Below are positions 40,652 through 49,079 of a stretch of DNA of 54,360 nt, one piece after another. Position 1 is the first letter of the stretch. Each line of letters starts with the position of its first letter. The notes below the pieces were generated by a model. It made no database searches and was not told the origin of the DNA. It saw nothing but the letters and a program-made list of their open reading frames with translations. The stretch comes from Bordetella parapertussis (GTDB lineage: Bacteria; Pseudomonadota; Gammaproteobacteria; Burkholderiales; SG8-41), in assembly GCA_945906935.1 (NCBI GenBank), contig CAMDSO010000011.1, forward strand, positions 1 to 54,360. Direction: 5' to 3'. Made by a program: the position numbers and the translations under genes.

Positions 40652-42016
40652 TCAGCCGTTTACCAATCGCGTAACATCGTTGTAGAGAGCAAAAACCATC
40701 AAGACGAGCATTACGGCCATGCCGACCTGCTGCCCGATTGCCATGATTTTCTCGGAAAGAGGACTTCCCTTAATAATTTCAATTATATAATACATCAAAT
40801 GCCCCCCATCCAATAAGGGCACAGGCAACAGGTTCAGAACGCCAAGACTGATACTGATCAGCGCCAAAAATACCATGTAGGACGACCATCCGACCTGTGC
40901 GGATTGACCGGCATAGTCGGCGATGGTAATCGGGCCACTCAGGTTTTTTAGGGATACCTCACCCGTTAGCATTTTCTCCAGCATACGGAGGCTGAATGCG
41001 GACGTCTCCCAGGTTCTCTGCAGGGCCTTTTCCAAGCTTTCATAGTAGCCGTAACGCACCTCAACGGCATATTTTTGCAGTGCGGCAGAATCGATCCGTG
41101 GCGCCGCGCCAATACGACCGATGTTGCCGTTCTTGTCGAAGATTAAATCCGGCGTTACGGAGATTTCCACATCATGCTGGTCACGACGGATGGTTAATGC
41201 AAGACTTTGTGCGGGATTGGCAGCAACAAGCGCAACAAATTCATCCCAACGACTCAAGGCCGTGCCATTTACCGCAATGATCCTATCACCCGCTAGCAAC
41301 CCTGAGCGCTCTCCCGCGCCCCCCGTAACTACCCGTCCAATGACGGGCGGTAATGGCGGTTGCAAGCGCCCAAAACCCAGCGCGCGTAAAAAATCCCCAT
41401 CCAACGCCTCTGCACTCAATGCAGAAAAATCAAGATTGCGCCAATGAATCTCATCACGCAGGTTTCGGATTTCCAGTGAAACGGGTTTGCGGTTAACGGC
41501 CTCCTGCAATAGGTGCCAGCGGGCATCCTCCCAAGTAGCCACCGGTGTTTGCCCGACCTTCAAAATGATATCGCCGGTGGATAGTTGTGCACGCTCAACC
41601 GCCGAATCGTGCAATACCCCACCAATGACAGGCCGAACACCAGGGATCCCAATCACAAAAACAACCCAATACAATGCTATCGCCAACAGAAAATTGGCAA
41701 GCGGCCCCGCGACGACAATGAGAATACGCTTGCCGACAGACTGCCGGTTAAAAGCTCTTGGTAAGTCCTGAGCAGATACCGCCCCCTCCCGCTCATCGAG
41801 CATTTTTACGTAACCACCGAGCGGAAACGCCGCGATGACCCATTCAGTCAAATCCGCGCCGCGCCGAATACAAAACAAAGGGGCGCCAAAACCGAGGGAA
41901 AAGCGAAGCACCTTTACGCCACACCACCTCGCCACAAAGTAGTGCCCGAGTTCGTGGATGGTGATCAGGACACCAAGCGCGAAGATAAAAGCCACAACCG
42001 TAATCAAAAAATTCAC
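40652..42016 (-). CDS. rseP: Intramembrane zinc metalloprotease RseP
   Basis: RseP cuts RseA within the membrane after the first periplasmic cleavage, releasing sigma-E. The 454-residue protein has the zinc motif HELGH (21-25) in the first membrane helix, two PDZ domains (LSTGDIILKVGQTPVATW and SGLLAGDRIIAVNGTALS), and the second active-site motif LLPVPLLDGGH near the C-terminus. GTG start with no clear Shine-Dalgarno. Its substrate RseA is encoded at 15507-16043 and its operon neighbours are envelope genes. Confidence 0.97.
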   Translation of the reverse strand: MNFLITVVAFIFALGVLITIHELGHYFVARWCGVKVLRFSLGFGAPLFCIRRGADLTEWVIAAFPLGGYVKMLDEREGAVSAQDLPRAFNRQSVGKRILIVVAGPLANFLLAIALYWVVFVIGIPGVRPVIGGVLHDSAVERAQLSTGDIILKVGQTPVATWEDARWHLLQEAVNRKPVSLEIRNLRDEIHWRNLDFSALSAEALDGDFLRALGFGRLQPPLPPVIGRVVTGGAGERSGLLAGDRIIAVNGTALSRWDEFVALVAANPAQSLALTIRRDQHDVEISVTPDLIFDKNGNIGRIGAAPRIDSAALQKYAVEVRYGYYESLEKALQRTWETSAFSLRMLEKMLTGEVSLKNLSGPITIADYAGQSAQVGWSSYMVFLALISISLGVLNLLPVPLLDGGHLMYYIIEIIKGSPLSEKIMAIGQQVGMAVMLVLMVFALYNDVTRLVNG

Positions 42017-42047
42017 GTGGGGGTATCCATTAGGTGGTTAATTTGGG

Positions 42048-43253
42048 TCATGTTAGAGCGCAGGGCATGGCGTAACGTTGGAGCCATTGTCCCGCACTCT
42101 GCCGTGCATACGCGTCTGCCGCAAAGACATCGGTAAGACTGTGCAAAGGCAATTCGCCAGCCTCAACCATAACCGCCTCCAGCAATTCAGGTATCTGGTC
42201 GAAGCGCATTTGCACGCTCAAAAATGCGGCAACGGCCACTTCGTTTGCAGCATTCAATACAGCCGGCGCACAGCCGCCGCGTCGAAGCGCTTCTCTCGCC
42301 AGCCTTAAACAAGGAAAGCGGCCCTCGTCGGGCGCGGAAAAATTCAGCCGTCCGGTTGCCGCCAAGTCTAGATAGCTCACCCCAGAGGTTATCCTGAGCG
42401 GATAGCCAAGCGCGTGGGCGATCGGTGTGCGCATGTCCGGGTTACCTAGTTGGGCGATAACCGAGCCGTCAATGTATTCGACCAGCGAGTGGATCACACT
42501 TTCAGGATGGATCACGACATCGATTTGATGTTCGGCCGCATTAAATAGCCAGCTGGCCTCGATGATCTCCAACCCCTTGTTCATCATGGTGGCGGAATCG
42601 ACGGAAATTTTCCGCCCCATCACCCAGTTCGGATGCGCGCAAGCCTGATCAGGCGTCACATCCCGGAGTTTTTCGGCAGACCATTCACGGAAAGGCCCGC
42701 CAGACGCCGTCAACAAAATTCTCCGGACTCCGGCCGTCTTAAGTTCACCGCTAAACCCAGCCGGCAAGGCCTGGAAGATGGCGTTATGCTCGCTATCAAT
42801 CGGGATCAGTGTCGCGCCATGTCGGCGAACGGCCTCCATGAATACCGGTCCGGCAGTGACCAATGCTTCCTTGTTGGCAAGCAGAACCCTTTTACCTGTA
42901 TTCACCGCTGCCAGTGTGGGACGCAATCCGGCAATACCGACGATGGCCGCCATCACGAGGTCAGCATCTGGGTCAGCCGCGACCGTTTCAAGGCTTTGTG
43001 GTCCGTGCAACACCACGGTGGGTGCATCAACTTCCTGCAAACGTCTAGACAACGCACTTGCGCCTGCTTCATCAGCCACCACTACAAAACGTGGCGAAAA
43101 AGTCATGATTTGTTCGTAAAGACGGTCGAGTTGCCGGTGCGCGGTCAGAGCCAGAACTTTAAAATGTTCAGGGTGAAGCGCGACAACCTCCAGCGTACTG
43201 ACGCCAATGCTTCCAGTTGAGCCAAGAATGACGATGTTGCGACAGGATTTCAT
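42048..43253 (-). CDS. dxr: 1-deoxy-D-xylulose 5-phosphate reductoisomerase
   Basis: Dxr makes 2-C-methylerythritol 4-phosphate, the committed step of the non-mevalonate isoprenoid pathway. The 401-residue protein has the NADPH-binding [26 protein letters not shown], the metal site in [13 protein letters not shown], the active-site loop [10 protein letters not shown], and [21 protein letters not shown] start overlapping the cdsA stop by 4 nt. The product supplies the isoprenoid precursor used by UppS in the same cluster. Confidence 0.97.
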   Translation of the reverse strand: MKSCRNIVILGSTGSIGVSTLEVVALHPEHFKVLALTAHRQLDRLYEQIMTFSPRFVVVADEAGASALSRRLQEVDAPTVVLHGPQSLETVAADPDADLVMAAIVGIAGLRPTLAAVNTGKRVLLANKEALVTAGPVFMEAVRRHGATLIPIDSEHNAIFQALPAGFSGELKTAGVRRILLTASGGPFREWSAEKLRDVTPDQACAHPNWVMGRKISVDSATMMNKGLEIIEASWLFNAAEHQIDVVIHPESVIHSLVEYIDGSVIAQLGNPDMRTPIAHALGYPLRITSGVSYLDLAATGRLNFSAPDEGRFPCLRLAREALRRGGCAPAVLNAANEVAVAAFLSVQMRFDQIPELLEAVMVEAGELPLHSLTDVFAADAYARQSAGQWLQRYAMPCALT

Positions 43254-44026
43254 GTTGGCACGAACAGCAAGGCGGCGAGTGGTATGGCCGCAGTCAAGGC
43301 ATCAATCCGGTCGAGGACTCCGCCATGACCAGGGAGCAAGCTACCGCTGTCCTTGACGTTGGCACCTCGCTTTAGCAGCGATTCGAACAGATCCCCCAAT
43401 ATACCAAGGGCCGCCATGCCGAGAAACGCCCCTAATATGAACAATAAATCCAACGACGGATACCAGAAAATATGAAAAAGAAAGGCGTAGGCAGAAACTG
43501 CGAAAAAGGCTCCGGCCACTCCTTCCCAGGTTTTCCCCGGGCTAATCGACGCTGCAAGCTTATGCCGACCGATCGCACGTCCGACTCCATAGGCCGCACT
43601 GTCAGAGATCCATACGATGGCCAGCAACGCCAACATCAATGGCGGATTTTCTTGTAGCTGGACCATCGCGAGCCACAACGGCACCAACACAAGGATACCG
43701 CCCAGAACAGCTAGCGCATCGGCTCGCATCGGCATACGGCGCCAGAGGAGCAGCGGTACCACGACCATCCACAACACTACGCTCAAGGCATACACCGCTA
43801 CCGTCAGCTCGCGGTTAAACCAGAGTGCCAAACAAGCAATCGACAAAAAAACGTAGAGGGTAATGCTATGCAAAACCTGAAACTTTCCTAGTCCACACCA
43901 TTCCCGCGCCGCCAATACAACCGCCAAGAACATGACCAGAGCCCACCACCCTGCTGGCAGCAGGAATGCGCAGGCAACGAAGGCTGGCAGTAATACGGCG
44001 ACTGTTAGAACGCGCTGCTTGAACAC
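43250..44026 (-). CDS. cdsA: Phosphatidate cytidylyltransferase
   Basis: CdsA makes CDP-diacylglycerol, the precursor of all major phospholipids, in the inner membrane. The 258-residue protein has about seven hydrophobic segments and the C-terminal signature [14 protein letters not shown] with [18 protein letters not shown] and [17 protein letters not shown] start. Its product feeds PgsA, encoded at 2464-3036. It lies between uppS and dxr on the same strand. Confidence 0.96.
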   Translation of the reverse strand: MFKQRVLTVAVLLPAFVACAFLLPAGWWALVMFLAVVLAAREWCGLGKFQVLHSITLYVFLSIACLALWFNRELTVAVYALSVVLWMVVVPLLLWRRMPMRADALAVLGGILVLVPLWLAMVQLQENPPLMLALLAIVWISDSAAYGVGRAIGRHKLAASISPGKTWEGVAGAFFAVSAYAFLFHIFWYPSLDLLFILGAFLGMAALGILGDLFESLLKRGANVKDSGSLLPGHGGVLDRIDALTAAIPLAALLFVPT

Positions 44027-44033
44027 GCCGCGC

Positions 44034-44813
44034 CTAGCGTTTCACTGCAACGAGTTCCGGCACTTCCGCTTCCGCCAGCTTAACTTGTTCGCTGGTGCGT
44101 CCGAAACGCCGCTCACGGTTTTGAAAAGACACTAAGGCAAGGTCAAACGCCGCGACATCAAAATCCGGCCAAAGGGTATCGGTAAAATACATCTCGGCAT
44201 AAGCGAGCTGCCATAGGAGGAAATTGCTGATACGCTGCTCGCCACCGGTCCTGATGAAAAGATCAGGCTCGGGGGCGTATGCCATTGAAAGATATTGCAG
44301 GAGATCAGATTCCGCATACACCTTAGCCGGCTGCGCAGCCGTCATACTATTGACCGCCTGCATGATGTCCCACCGGCCACCGTAATTGGCTGCAACCGTC
44401 AGCGTCAAAGCCCGGTTTCCAGCGGTCAGTGTCTCCGCGTTTTCAATCAACTGCCTGAGACGAGGGTCAAAACGTTGGAGATCGCCGATAGCGCGAAAAC
44501 GGATACCCGCCTTATGCAGTTTATTTATCTCATTTTCCAGCGCGATTGAAAACAATTGCATCAGCAGCGACACTTCATCGGCGGGACGCCGCCAGTTCTC
44601 GCTACTGAACGCAAAAAGCGTCAGGTGTTCAATGCCTTTTTCAATGCAGGCGCTGACTGTACTGCGGACATTACTGACCCCGCGGCGATGACCCGCAATC
44701 CGCGGCAAAAACCTTTTTTTTGCCCACCGACCGTTGCCGTCCATGATGATGGCGACATGCCGCGGCATCAGCCGGGACTCGGGAATGGCAATACTGGAGG
44801 TGATTTCCGCCAC
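44034..44813 (-). CDS. uppS: Undecaprenyl diphosphate synthase
   Basis: UppS makes the C55 lipid carrier for wall and O-antigen synthesis by cis-condensation of isopentenyl diphosphate. The 259-residue protein has the diphosphate-binding [51 protein letters not shown] and the C-terminal [22 protein letters not shown] start 9 nt after the frr stop codon. Standard length. Confidence 0.97.
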   Translation of the reverse strand: MAEITSSIAIPESRLMPRHVAIIMDGNGRWAKKRFLPRIAGHRRGVSNVRSTVSACIEKGIEHLTLFAFSSENWRRPADEVSLLMQLFSIALENEINKLHKAGIRFRAIGDLQRFDPRLRQLIENAETLTAGNRALTLTVAANYGGRWDIMQAVNSMTAAQPAKVYAESDLLQYLSMAYAPEPDLFIRTGGEQRISNFLLWQLAYAEMYFTDTLWPDFDVAAFDLALVSFQNRERRFGRTSEQVKLAEAEVPELVAVKR

Positions 44814-44822
44814 GTCGGCTCA

Positions 44823-45380
44823 CTAAACCGCGGTCAATTCAGCTTCCTTGACGGCAAGCGCCTTGTCAATATCGGCAATGTACCGGTCCGTCAGTTTCTG
44901 GATGTCTTCCTGCGCACGACGCTCTTCGTCCTCAGCCAGTTTTTTCTGCTTAAGCAGATCCTTCAAATGTGTATTCGCATCACGACGAATGTTACGCACG
45001 GCGATGCGGCCGTTTTCGGCCTCCTTATGCACCACCTTCACCAAATCACGACGACGTTCAGCGGTGAGCGCGGGCATCGGCACCCGCACCACATCCCCCA
45101 CTGCAGCAGGATTAAGGCCCAGATTAGAGTCACGTATTGCCTTCTCGATCACACCGGCCAGTTTTTTCTCCCAGGGGTTCACCGCCAGAGTGCGCGCGTC
45201 AAGCAGGGTCACGTTGGCCACGCCGGTAAGGGGGGTTTGAGTGCCGTAGTAATCGATCATGATGTGATCGAGCAATCCGGTGTGCGCACGCCCGGTACGC
45301 ACCTTACCAAGGTCGTTTTTCAGGCCCTCAAACGTCTTCTTCATTTTCTCTTCGGCGGATTTCTTGATTTCAGCGATCAT
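44823..45380 (-). CDS. frr: Ribosome recycling factor
   Basis: RRF, with EF-G, splits terminated ribosomes. The 185-residue protein starts [20 protein letters not shown] and has the family motifs [47 protein letters not shown] pieces and a C-terminal helix. The ATG at 45380 is chosen because GGAGG lies just upstream (GGAGGCTCATC) and the family starts here; an in-frame start 14 codons earlier lacks similarity. Between pyrH and uppS. Confidence 0.97.
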   Translation of the reverse strand: MIAEIKKSAEEKMKKTFEGLKNDLGKVRTGRAHTGLLDHIMIDYYGTQTPLTGVANVTLLDARTLAVNPWEKKLAGVIEKAIRDSNLGLNPAAVGDVVRVPMPALTAERRRDLVKVVHKEAENGRIAVRNIRRDANTHLKDLLKQKKLAEDEERRAQEDIQKLTDRYIADIDKALAVKEAELTAV

Positions 45381-45443
45381 GATGAGCCTCCGCAAACATT
45401 GAACCGGCGCAATCGCCGGCATAGGAAATATAAGATTGCAGCA

Positions 45444-46163
45444 TCAGCAGTGAACGAGCGTACCTTCGTCTTCACCGACGACAATGCGCTTGAAAGCACC
45501 GGCCTTGAAAATACTAAAGACGTTGATCGGCAGTTTCTGATCGCGGCAAAGCGTCAGCGCTGTCGCGTCCATCACCTTCAGGTTTTTCATGATGGCTTCG
45601 TCGAACGTAATGCTCTTGTAACGCATTGCATCGGGATGGGTTTTCGGATCGTCGGTGTAAACGCCATCAACCTTGGTCGCCTTCAGCACCAGTTCCACAT
45701 TCATTTCCATGCCACGCAAAGCAGCCGCAGTGTCTGTCGTAAAAAACGGGTTCCCAGTGCCTGCGGCAAAAATAACAATCTTGCCCTCTTCCAGGTAACG
45801 AATCGCCTTACCACGAATATAAGGCTCAACCACCTGTTCGATATTCAGAGCCGACTGGACCCTGCTGACCAGATTCATCCGACGCATCGCATCTTGCAAC
45901 GCGAGCGCATTCATGACCGTAGCCAGCATGCCCATGTAATCGGCTGTCGCGCGATCCATACCTGCTGCCGCCGGCGCCATACCGCGGAAGATGTTGCCGC
46001 CACCGATTACGACAGCGACTTCGACCCCGAGTGCAACCACATCAGCGATCTCTGAAATGATGCGCTCGATGATCGTACGGTTGATGCCATAGGCATCCTC
46101 GCCCATCAGTGCTTCGCCACTGAGCTTGAGGAGGACGCGTTTATGAACCGGCACCAGCGCCAC
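45444..46163 (-). CDS. pyrH: Uridylate kinase
   Basis: PyrH phosphorylates UMP to UDP. The 239-residue protein has [43 protein letters not shown] parts, [13 protein letters not shown] and [11 protein letters not shown], all typical of the bacterial UMP kinase. GTG start abutting the tsf stop. Order rpsB-tsf-pyrH-frr is one of the most conserved in bacteria. The UTP made from its product is used by PyrG, also in the window. Confidence 0.97.
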   Translation of the reverse strand: MALVPVHKRVLLKLSGEALMGEDAYGINRTIIERIISEIADVVALGVEVAVVIGGGNIFRGMAPAAAGMDRATADYMGMLATVMNALALQDAMRRMNLVSRVQSALNIEQVVEPYIRGKAIRYLEEGKIVIFAAGTGNPFFTTDTAAALRGMEMNVELVLKATKVDGVYTDDPKTHPDAMRYKSITFDEAIMKNLKVMDATALTLCRDQKLPINVFSIFKAGAFKRIVVGEDEGTLVHC

Positions 46164-47045
46164 TTACTTACTCCCGACTTGCGCCATCACCTCAGCAACA
46201 AAATCATCCTTTTTCTTCTCAATACCTTCGCCAACAACATACATTTGGAACGTATGCACCTTGGCCTGCTTCGCCTTGAGCAACTGTTCGACGGTCTCGT
46301 CGGGATTCTTAACGAAGGGTTGCCCTAGCAGCGTGACCTCCGCCAAAAATTTGGCAATCCGACCGTCCACCATTTTGGCAATGATGTTCTCCGGTTTGCC
46401 GCTTTCTTTGGCCTGCGCCGAATAGATTTCGCGTTCTTTGGCGATGGTCTCTTCAGAGACTTGAGTGCGGTCAACACAAATTGGCTTACTGGCGGCGATA
46501 TGCATGGCGAGATCCTTGCCCAGCTGTTCGTCACCGCCTTCAACATCGACCACCACGCCGATCTTGCTGCCGTGCAAATAATGAACCAGGCGGCCTCTGA
46601 CGGCAAAACGGGTAAACCGGCGCACACTGATATTTTCACCCAGCTTCATGACCAGGCCTTCGCGCGCAGCAGAAATGGACTCAGCACCCGGGCAGGCGCT
46701 TTTTGCCAATCCGTCGACGTCCGTCACATCGTTTTGCGCAGCTGCCGTCGCCACGGCATCGACAAATGCGCGGAAATTTGCGTCCTTTGCAACGAAATCG
46801 GTTTCGCAATTAACTTCCACCATGGCACCTGCCTTGCCATCTGCCGCGATATGCACGCCAACTGCACCGTCAGCAGCGATACGGCCCGCAACCTTGCTGG
46901 CTTTCGCACCACTTTTGATGCGCATCAGCTCCTCGGCCTTTTTCAAATCGCCTTCCGCTTCGATCAGCGCTTTTTTGCATTCCATCATGCCAAGGCCGGT
47001 AGCCTCGCGCAGTTCTTTCACCATTGCTGCAGTAATTTCCGCCAT
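46164..47045 (-). CDS. tsf: Elongation factor Ts
   Basis: EF-Ts recycles EF-Tu from its GDP to its GTP form. The 293-residue protein has the N-terminal helical module [20 protein letters not shown] and the Tu-contacting TDFVAKD motif ([12 protein letters not shown]), followed by the two core domains and [15 protein letters not shown] start. It is separated from rpsB by an intrinsic-terminator-like hairpin. Confidence 0.98.
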   Translation of the reverse strand: MAEITAAMVKELREATGLGMMECKKALIEAEGDLKKAEELMRIKSGAKASKVAGRIAADGAVGVHIAADGKAGAMVEVNCETDFVAKDANFRAFVDAVATAAAQNDVTDVDGLAKSACPGAESISAAREGLVMKLGENISVRRFTRFAVRGRLVHYLHGSKIGVVVDVEGGDEQLGKDLAMHIAASKPICVDRTQVSEETIAKEREIYSAQAKESGKPENIIAKMVDGRIAKFLAEVTLLGQPFVKNPDETVEQLLKAKQAKVHTFQMYVVGEGIEKKKDDFVAEVMAQVGSK

Positions 47046-47083
47046 GTTCGCTCCAACGATAGACTATGAGTAAAACATTGCTT

Positions 47084-47111
47084 AAAAAAAAGGGGCGTTA
47101 GCCCCTTTTTT
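47084..47111 (-). terminator. Intercistronic terminator/attenuator between rpsB and tsf
   Basis: On the minus strand AGGGGC, loop TAAC and GCCCCT form a stable stem, followed by a run of T residues. As the A and T runs flank both sides, the hairpin is symmetrical. It lies in the 80-nt gap between rpsB and tsf, genes normally co-transcribed, so it probably attenuates rather than ends transcription, giving more S2 message than EF-Ts message. Confidence 0.7.
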
Positions 47112-47125
47112 GATCAGGCTGGATT

Positions 47126-47878
47126 TCAGGCTGCTCGCGCACCTTGATCATCTTCAACCTCGATAAACTCTTCCCCGCCGGCAATAATCTCCTGAATGAC
47201 CTGGCTGCGGCCCTCGAGAATGGCATCGGCAACGCCACGCGCATACAGACGGATTGCACGACTGGAGTCGTCGTTACCCGGAACGATGTAATCAATCCCT
47301 TCCGGATTATGGTTGGTATCAACCACCGCGATCACCGGGATGCCCAACTTACGCGCCTCTGCAATCGCGCCCTTGTGATAGCCGACATCGATCACAAACA
47401 AGGCGTCCGGCAAGCTGCCCATATCCTTGATACCACCAAGACTGCGCTGCAACTTCTCAGCCTCGCGTTGAAAATTAAGGCCTTCTTTTTTGGTCATTTT
47501 CTCAAGCGTGCCGTCCCCTGCCATCGTCTCAAGATCCTTGAGGCGCTTGATGGAGAGTTTGACAGTCTTGTAATTCGTCAGCATACCGCCGAGCCAGCGG
47601 TGATCAACAAAAGGCGATGCGCAACGCTGTGCTTCCTCGCTAATGATCTCACGGGCCTGACGCTTCGTGCCGACAAAAAGAATCGATCCTTTGTTCGCCG
47701 ACAGTTGTCGCACAAATTTCAGCGCTTCCGTGTACAAAGCCACGGTTTTTTCAAGATTGACGATGTGTATCTTGTTGCGGTGGCCGAAAATGTAAGGTGC
47801 CATTTTCGGGTTCCAGTAGCGGGTTTGGTGCCCGAAATGGACGCCGCATTCCAACATTTCACGCATGATTGAAGCCAT
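47126..47878 (-). CDS. rpsB: 30S ribosomal protein S2
   Basis: S2 is a small-subunit protein assembled late, contacting S1. The 250-residue protein has [65 protein letters not shown] and [20 protein letters not shown], all standard. ATG start. A candidate promoter and a possible autoregulatory leader lie upstream (47905-48052). First gene of the large minus-strand cluster. Confidence 0.98.
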   Translation of the reverse strand: MASIMREMLECGVHFGHQTRYWNPKMAPYIFGHRNKIHIVNLEKTVALYTEALKFVRQLSANKGSILFVGTKRQAREIISEEAQRCASPFVDHRWLGGMLTNYKTVKLSIKRLKDLETMAGDGTLEKMTKKEGLNFQREAEKLQRSLGGIKDMGSLPDALFVIDVGYHKGAIAEARKLGIPVIAVVDTNHNPEGIDYIVPGNDDSSRAIRLYARGVADAILEGRSQVIQEIIAGGEEFIEVEDDQGARAA

Positions 47879-47904
47879 AAATTCTCCAGTAAGGGTTAAA
47901 CCGC

Positions 47905-47960
47905 CATCCGCGCAATGACACTCCGGATTCTGCCGGCGCGCACCCTGACTATCGCGGATG
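47905..47960 (-). ncRNA. Candidate rpsB (S2) mRNA leader structure
   Basis: In the untranslated region before rpsB, CATCCGCG (47905-47912) and CGCGGATG (47953-47960) are perfect 8-nt complements, enclosing a second hairpin of CCGG (47923-47926) and CCGG (47933-47936) with a 6-nt loop. The stem ends about 27 nt from the S2 start codon. E. coli S2 represses its own message through the leader, so a similar role is plausible. The structure is not compared with any RNA family. Confidence 0.4.
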
Positions 47961-48022
47961 TGAGTATTTTGGGTGGAAATGCAACAAGAAAATCTCGCCG
48001 ATCACGACCTGCCCAGCCTGTA

Positions 48023-48052
48023 ATTGTATCATCTGAAATGGATTTTACTCAA
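48023..48052 (-). promoter_or_regulatory. Candidate rpsB promoter
   Basis: The minus strand has TTGAGT (48047-48052), an 18-nt spacer and TACAAT (48023-48028). Transcription would start near 48016, giving a leader of about 138 nt that contains the inverted repeat at 47905-47960. The rest of this 388-nt gap between rpsB and map (48053-48266) holds no gene I can support. Confidence 0.5.
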
Positions 48053-48266
48053 TGACCGCCGTGCAAAATGGAAAAGACCGCAGTACGCCCCCTGCGTGGC
48101 GGCCTGACCGCGGCTACACGCCTTTTCGGTTGGTGCCGCGCATCCAGGCCGTTGCCAATGCAGGGTTTAAGTGGCGCGAAATACCGCATCCCCGACCATT
48201 CTGGAATAGAATGTTTCCCCTTTTATCCCATCGGATACGACCGCCGTGTTTCGGAACCCGCCCGCC

Positions 48267-49079
48267 ATGACCACAGCCACCAAATCTTCTGAAGACATCG
48301 CCAAAATGCGCGTTGCAGGGCGCCTGGCATCAGAGGTGCTTGATTTTATCGGCCCACACATCAAAGCCGGGATGACCACCGATGAAGTCGACCGCCTCTG
48401 CCATGATTACATGGTCAACGTACAGCAGACGATTCCTGCGCCGTTGAATTACGCTCCCCCAGGCTATTCGCCCTACCCGAAATCAATCTGCACATCGGTC
48501 AATCACGTCGTCTGTCACGGCGTCCCCGGTGAAAGAAAGTTGAAGAATGGCGATATCGTTAACCTTGATATCACCGTCATTAAAGACGGTTTTCATGGCG
48601 ACACCAGCCGTATGTTCAGCTTGGGTATGCCCTCAGTACAGGCACGCCGACTCTGCGAATTAACCTATGAATGCATGTGGCGCGGGATTGCAATGGTGCG
48701 CCCCGGCGCCCGCCTTGGTGATGTCGGTCATGCCATTCAGACCCATGCCGAGGGTAACGGGCTCAGCGTTGTGCGCGAATTTTGCGGTCACGGCATTGGC
48801 CGGAAATTTCACGAGGAGCCACAGGTCTTGCACTACGGACGGCCTGGTACGGGCTGGGTGCTGGAATCCGGCATGACCTTTACGATCGAACCTATGATCA
48901 ACGCCGGTCGAGCCGATATTCGTGCACTGGCCGACGGCTGGACCATCGTCACAAAGGACCACAGCCTGTCCGCCCAATGGGAGCACACGATACTCGTCAC
49001 AGATAGTGGCTATGAAGTGATGACGGTCTCCGCCGGAACCCCGCCACCGCCAGCCTTTGTGACAAATGCCCAGGCCTGA
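48267..49079 (+). CDS. map: Methionine aminopeptidase, type I
   Basis: Map removes the N-terminal Met after deformylation. From the ATG at 48267 the 270-residue protein has IAKMRVAGRLASEVLD, HGVPGERKLKNGDIVNLDI, DGFHGDTSRMF (metal Asp), GHGIGRKFHEEP (His), FTIEPMI (Glu) and WEHTI (Glu), all five metal ligands in order. GTG at 48246 is an alternative start. It is divergent to rpsB, a common pairing, and its end overlaps glnD by 14 nt. The deformylase that precedes it in the pathway is encoded at 51744. Confidence 0.97.
   Translation: MTTATKSSEDIAKMRVAGRLASEVLDFIGPHIKAGMTTDEVDRLCHDYMVNVQQTIPAPLNYAPPGYSPYPKSICTSVNHVVCHGVPGERKLKNGDIVNLDITVIKDGFHGDTSRMFSLGMPSVQARRLCELTYECMWRGIAMVRPGARLGDVGHAIQTHAEGNGLSVVREFCGHGIGRKFHEEPQVLHYGRPGTGWVLESGMTFTIEPMINAGRADIRALADGWTIVTKDHSLSAQWEHTILVTDSGYEVMTVSAGTPPPPAFVTNAQA

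Noticed and set aside
44556-46055. Long open frame of 499 codons on the plus strand
   Set aside because: It lies antisense to uppS, frr and pyrH, which are certain, and its translation has no family motif; it is a shadow of their codon use.
46461-47073. Two overlapping plus-strand frames of 141 and 202 codons
   Set aside because: Both are antisense to tsf, whose identity is certain.
48052-48270. 72-codon plus-strand frame ending in an ATGA overlap with map
   Set aside because: No ribosome-binding site, Arg/Pro-rich low-information product, and its start lies in the rpsB promoter region. The ATGA overlap is probably chance.
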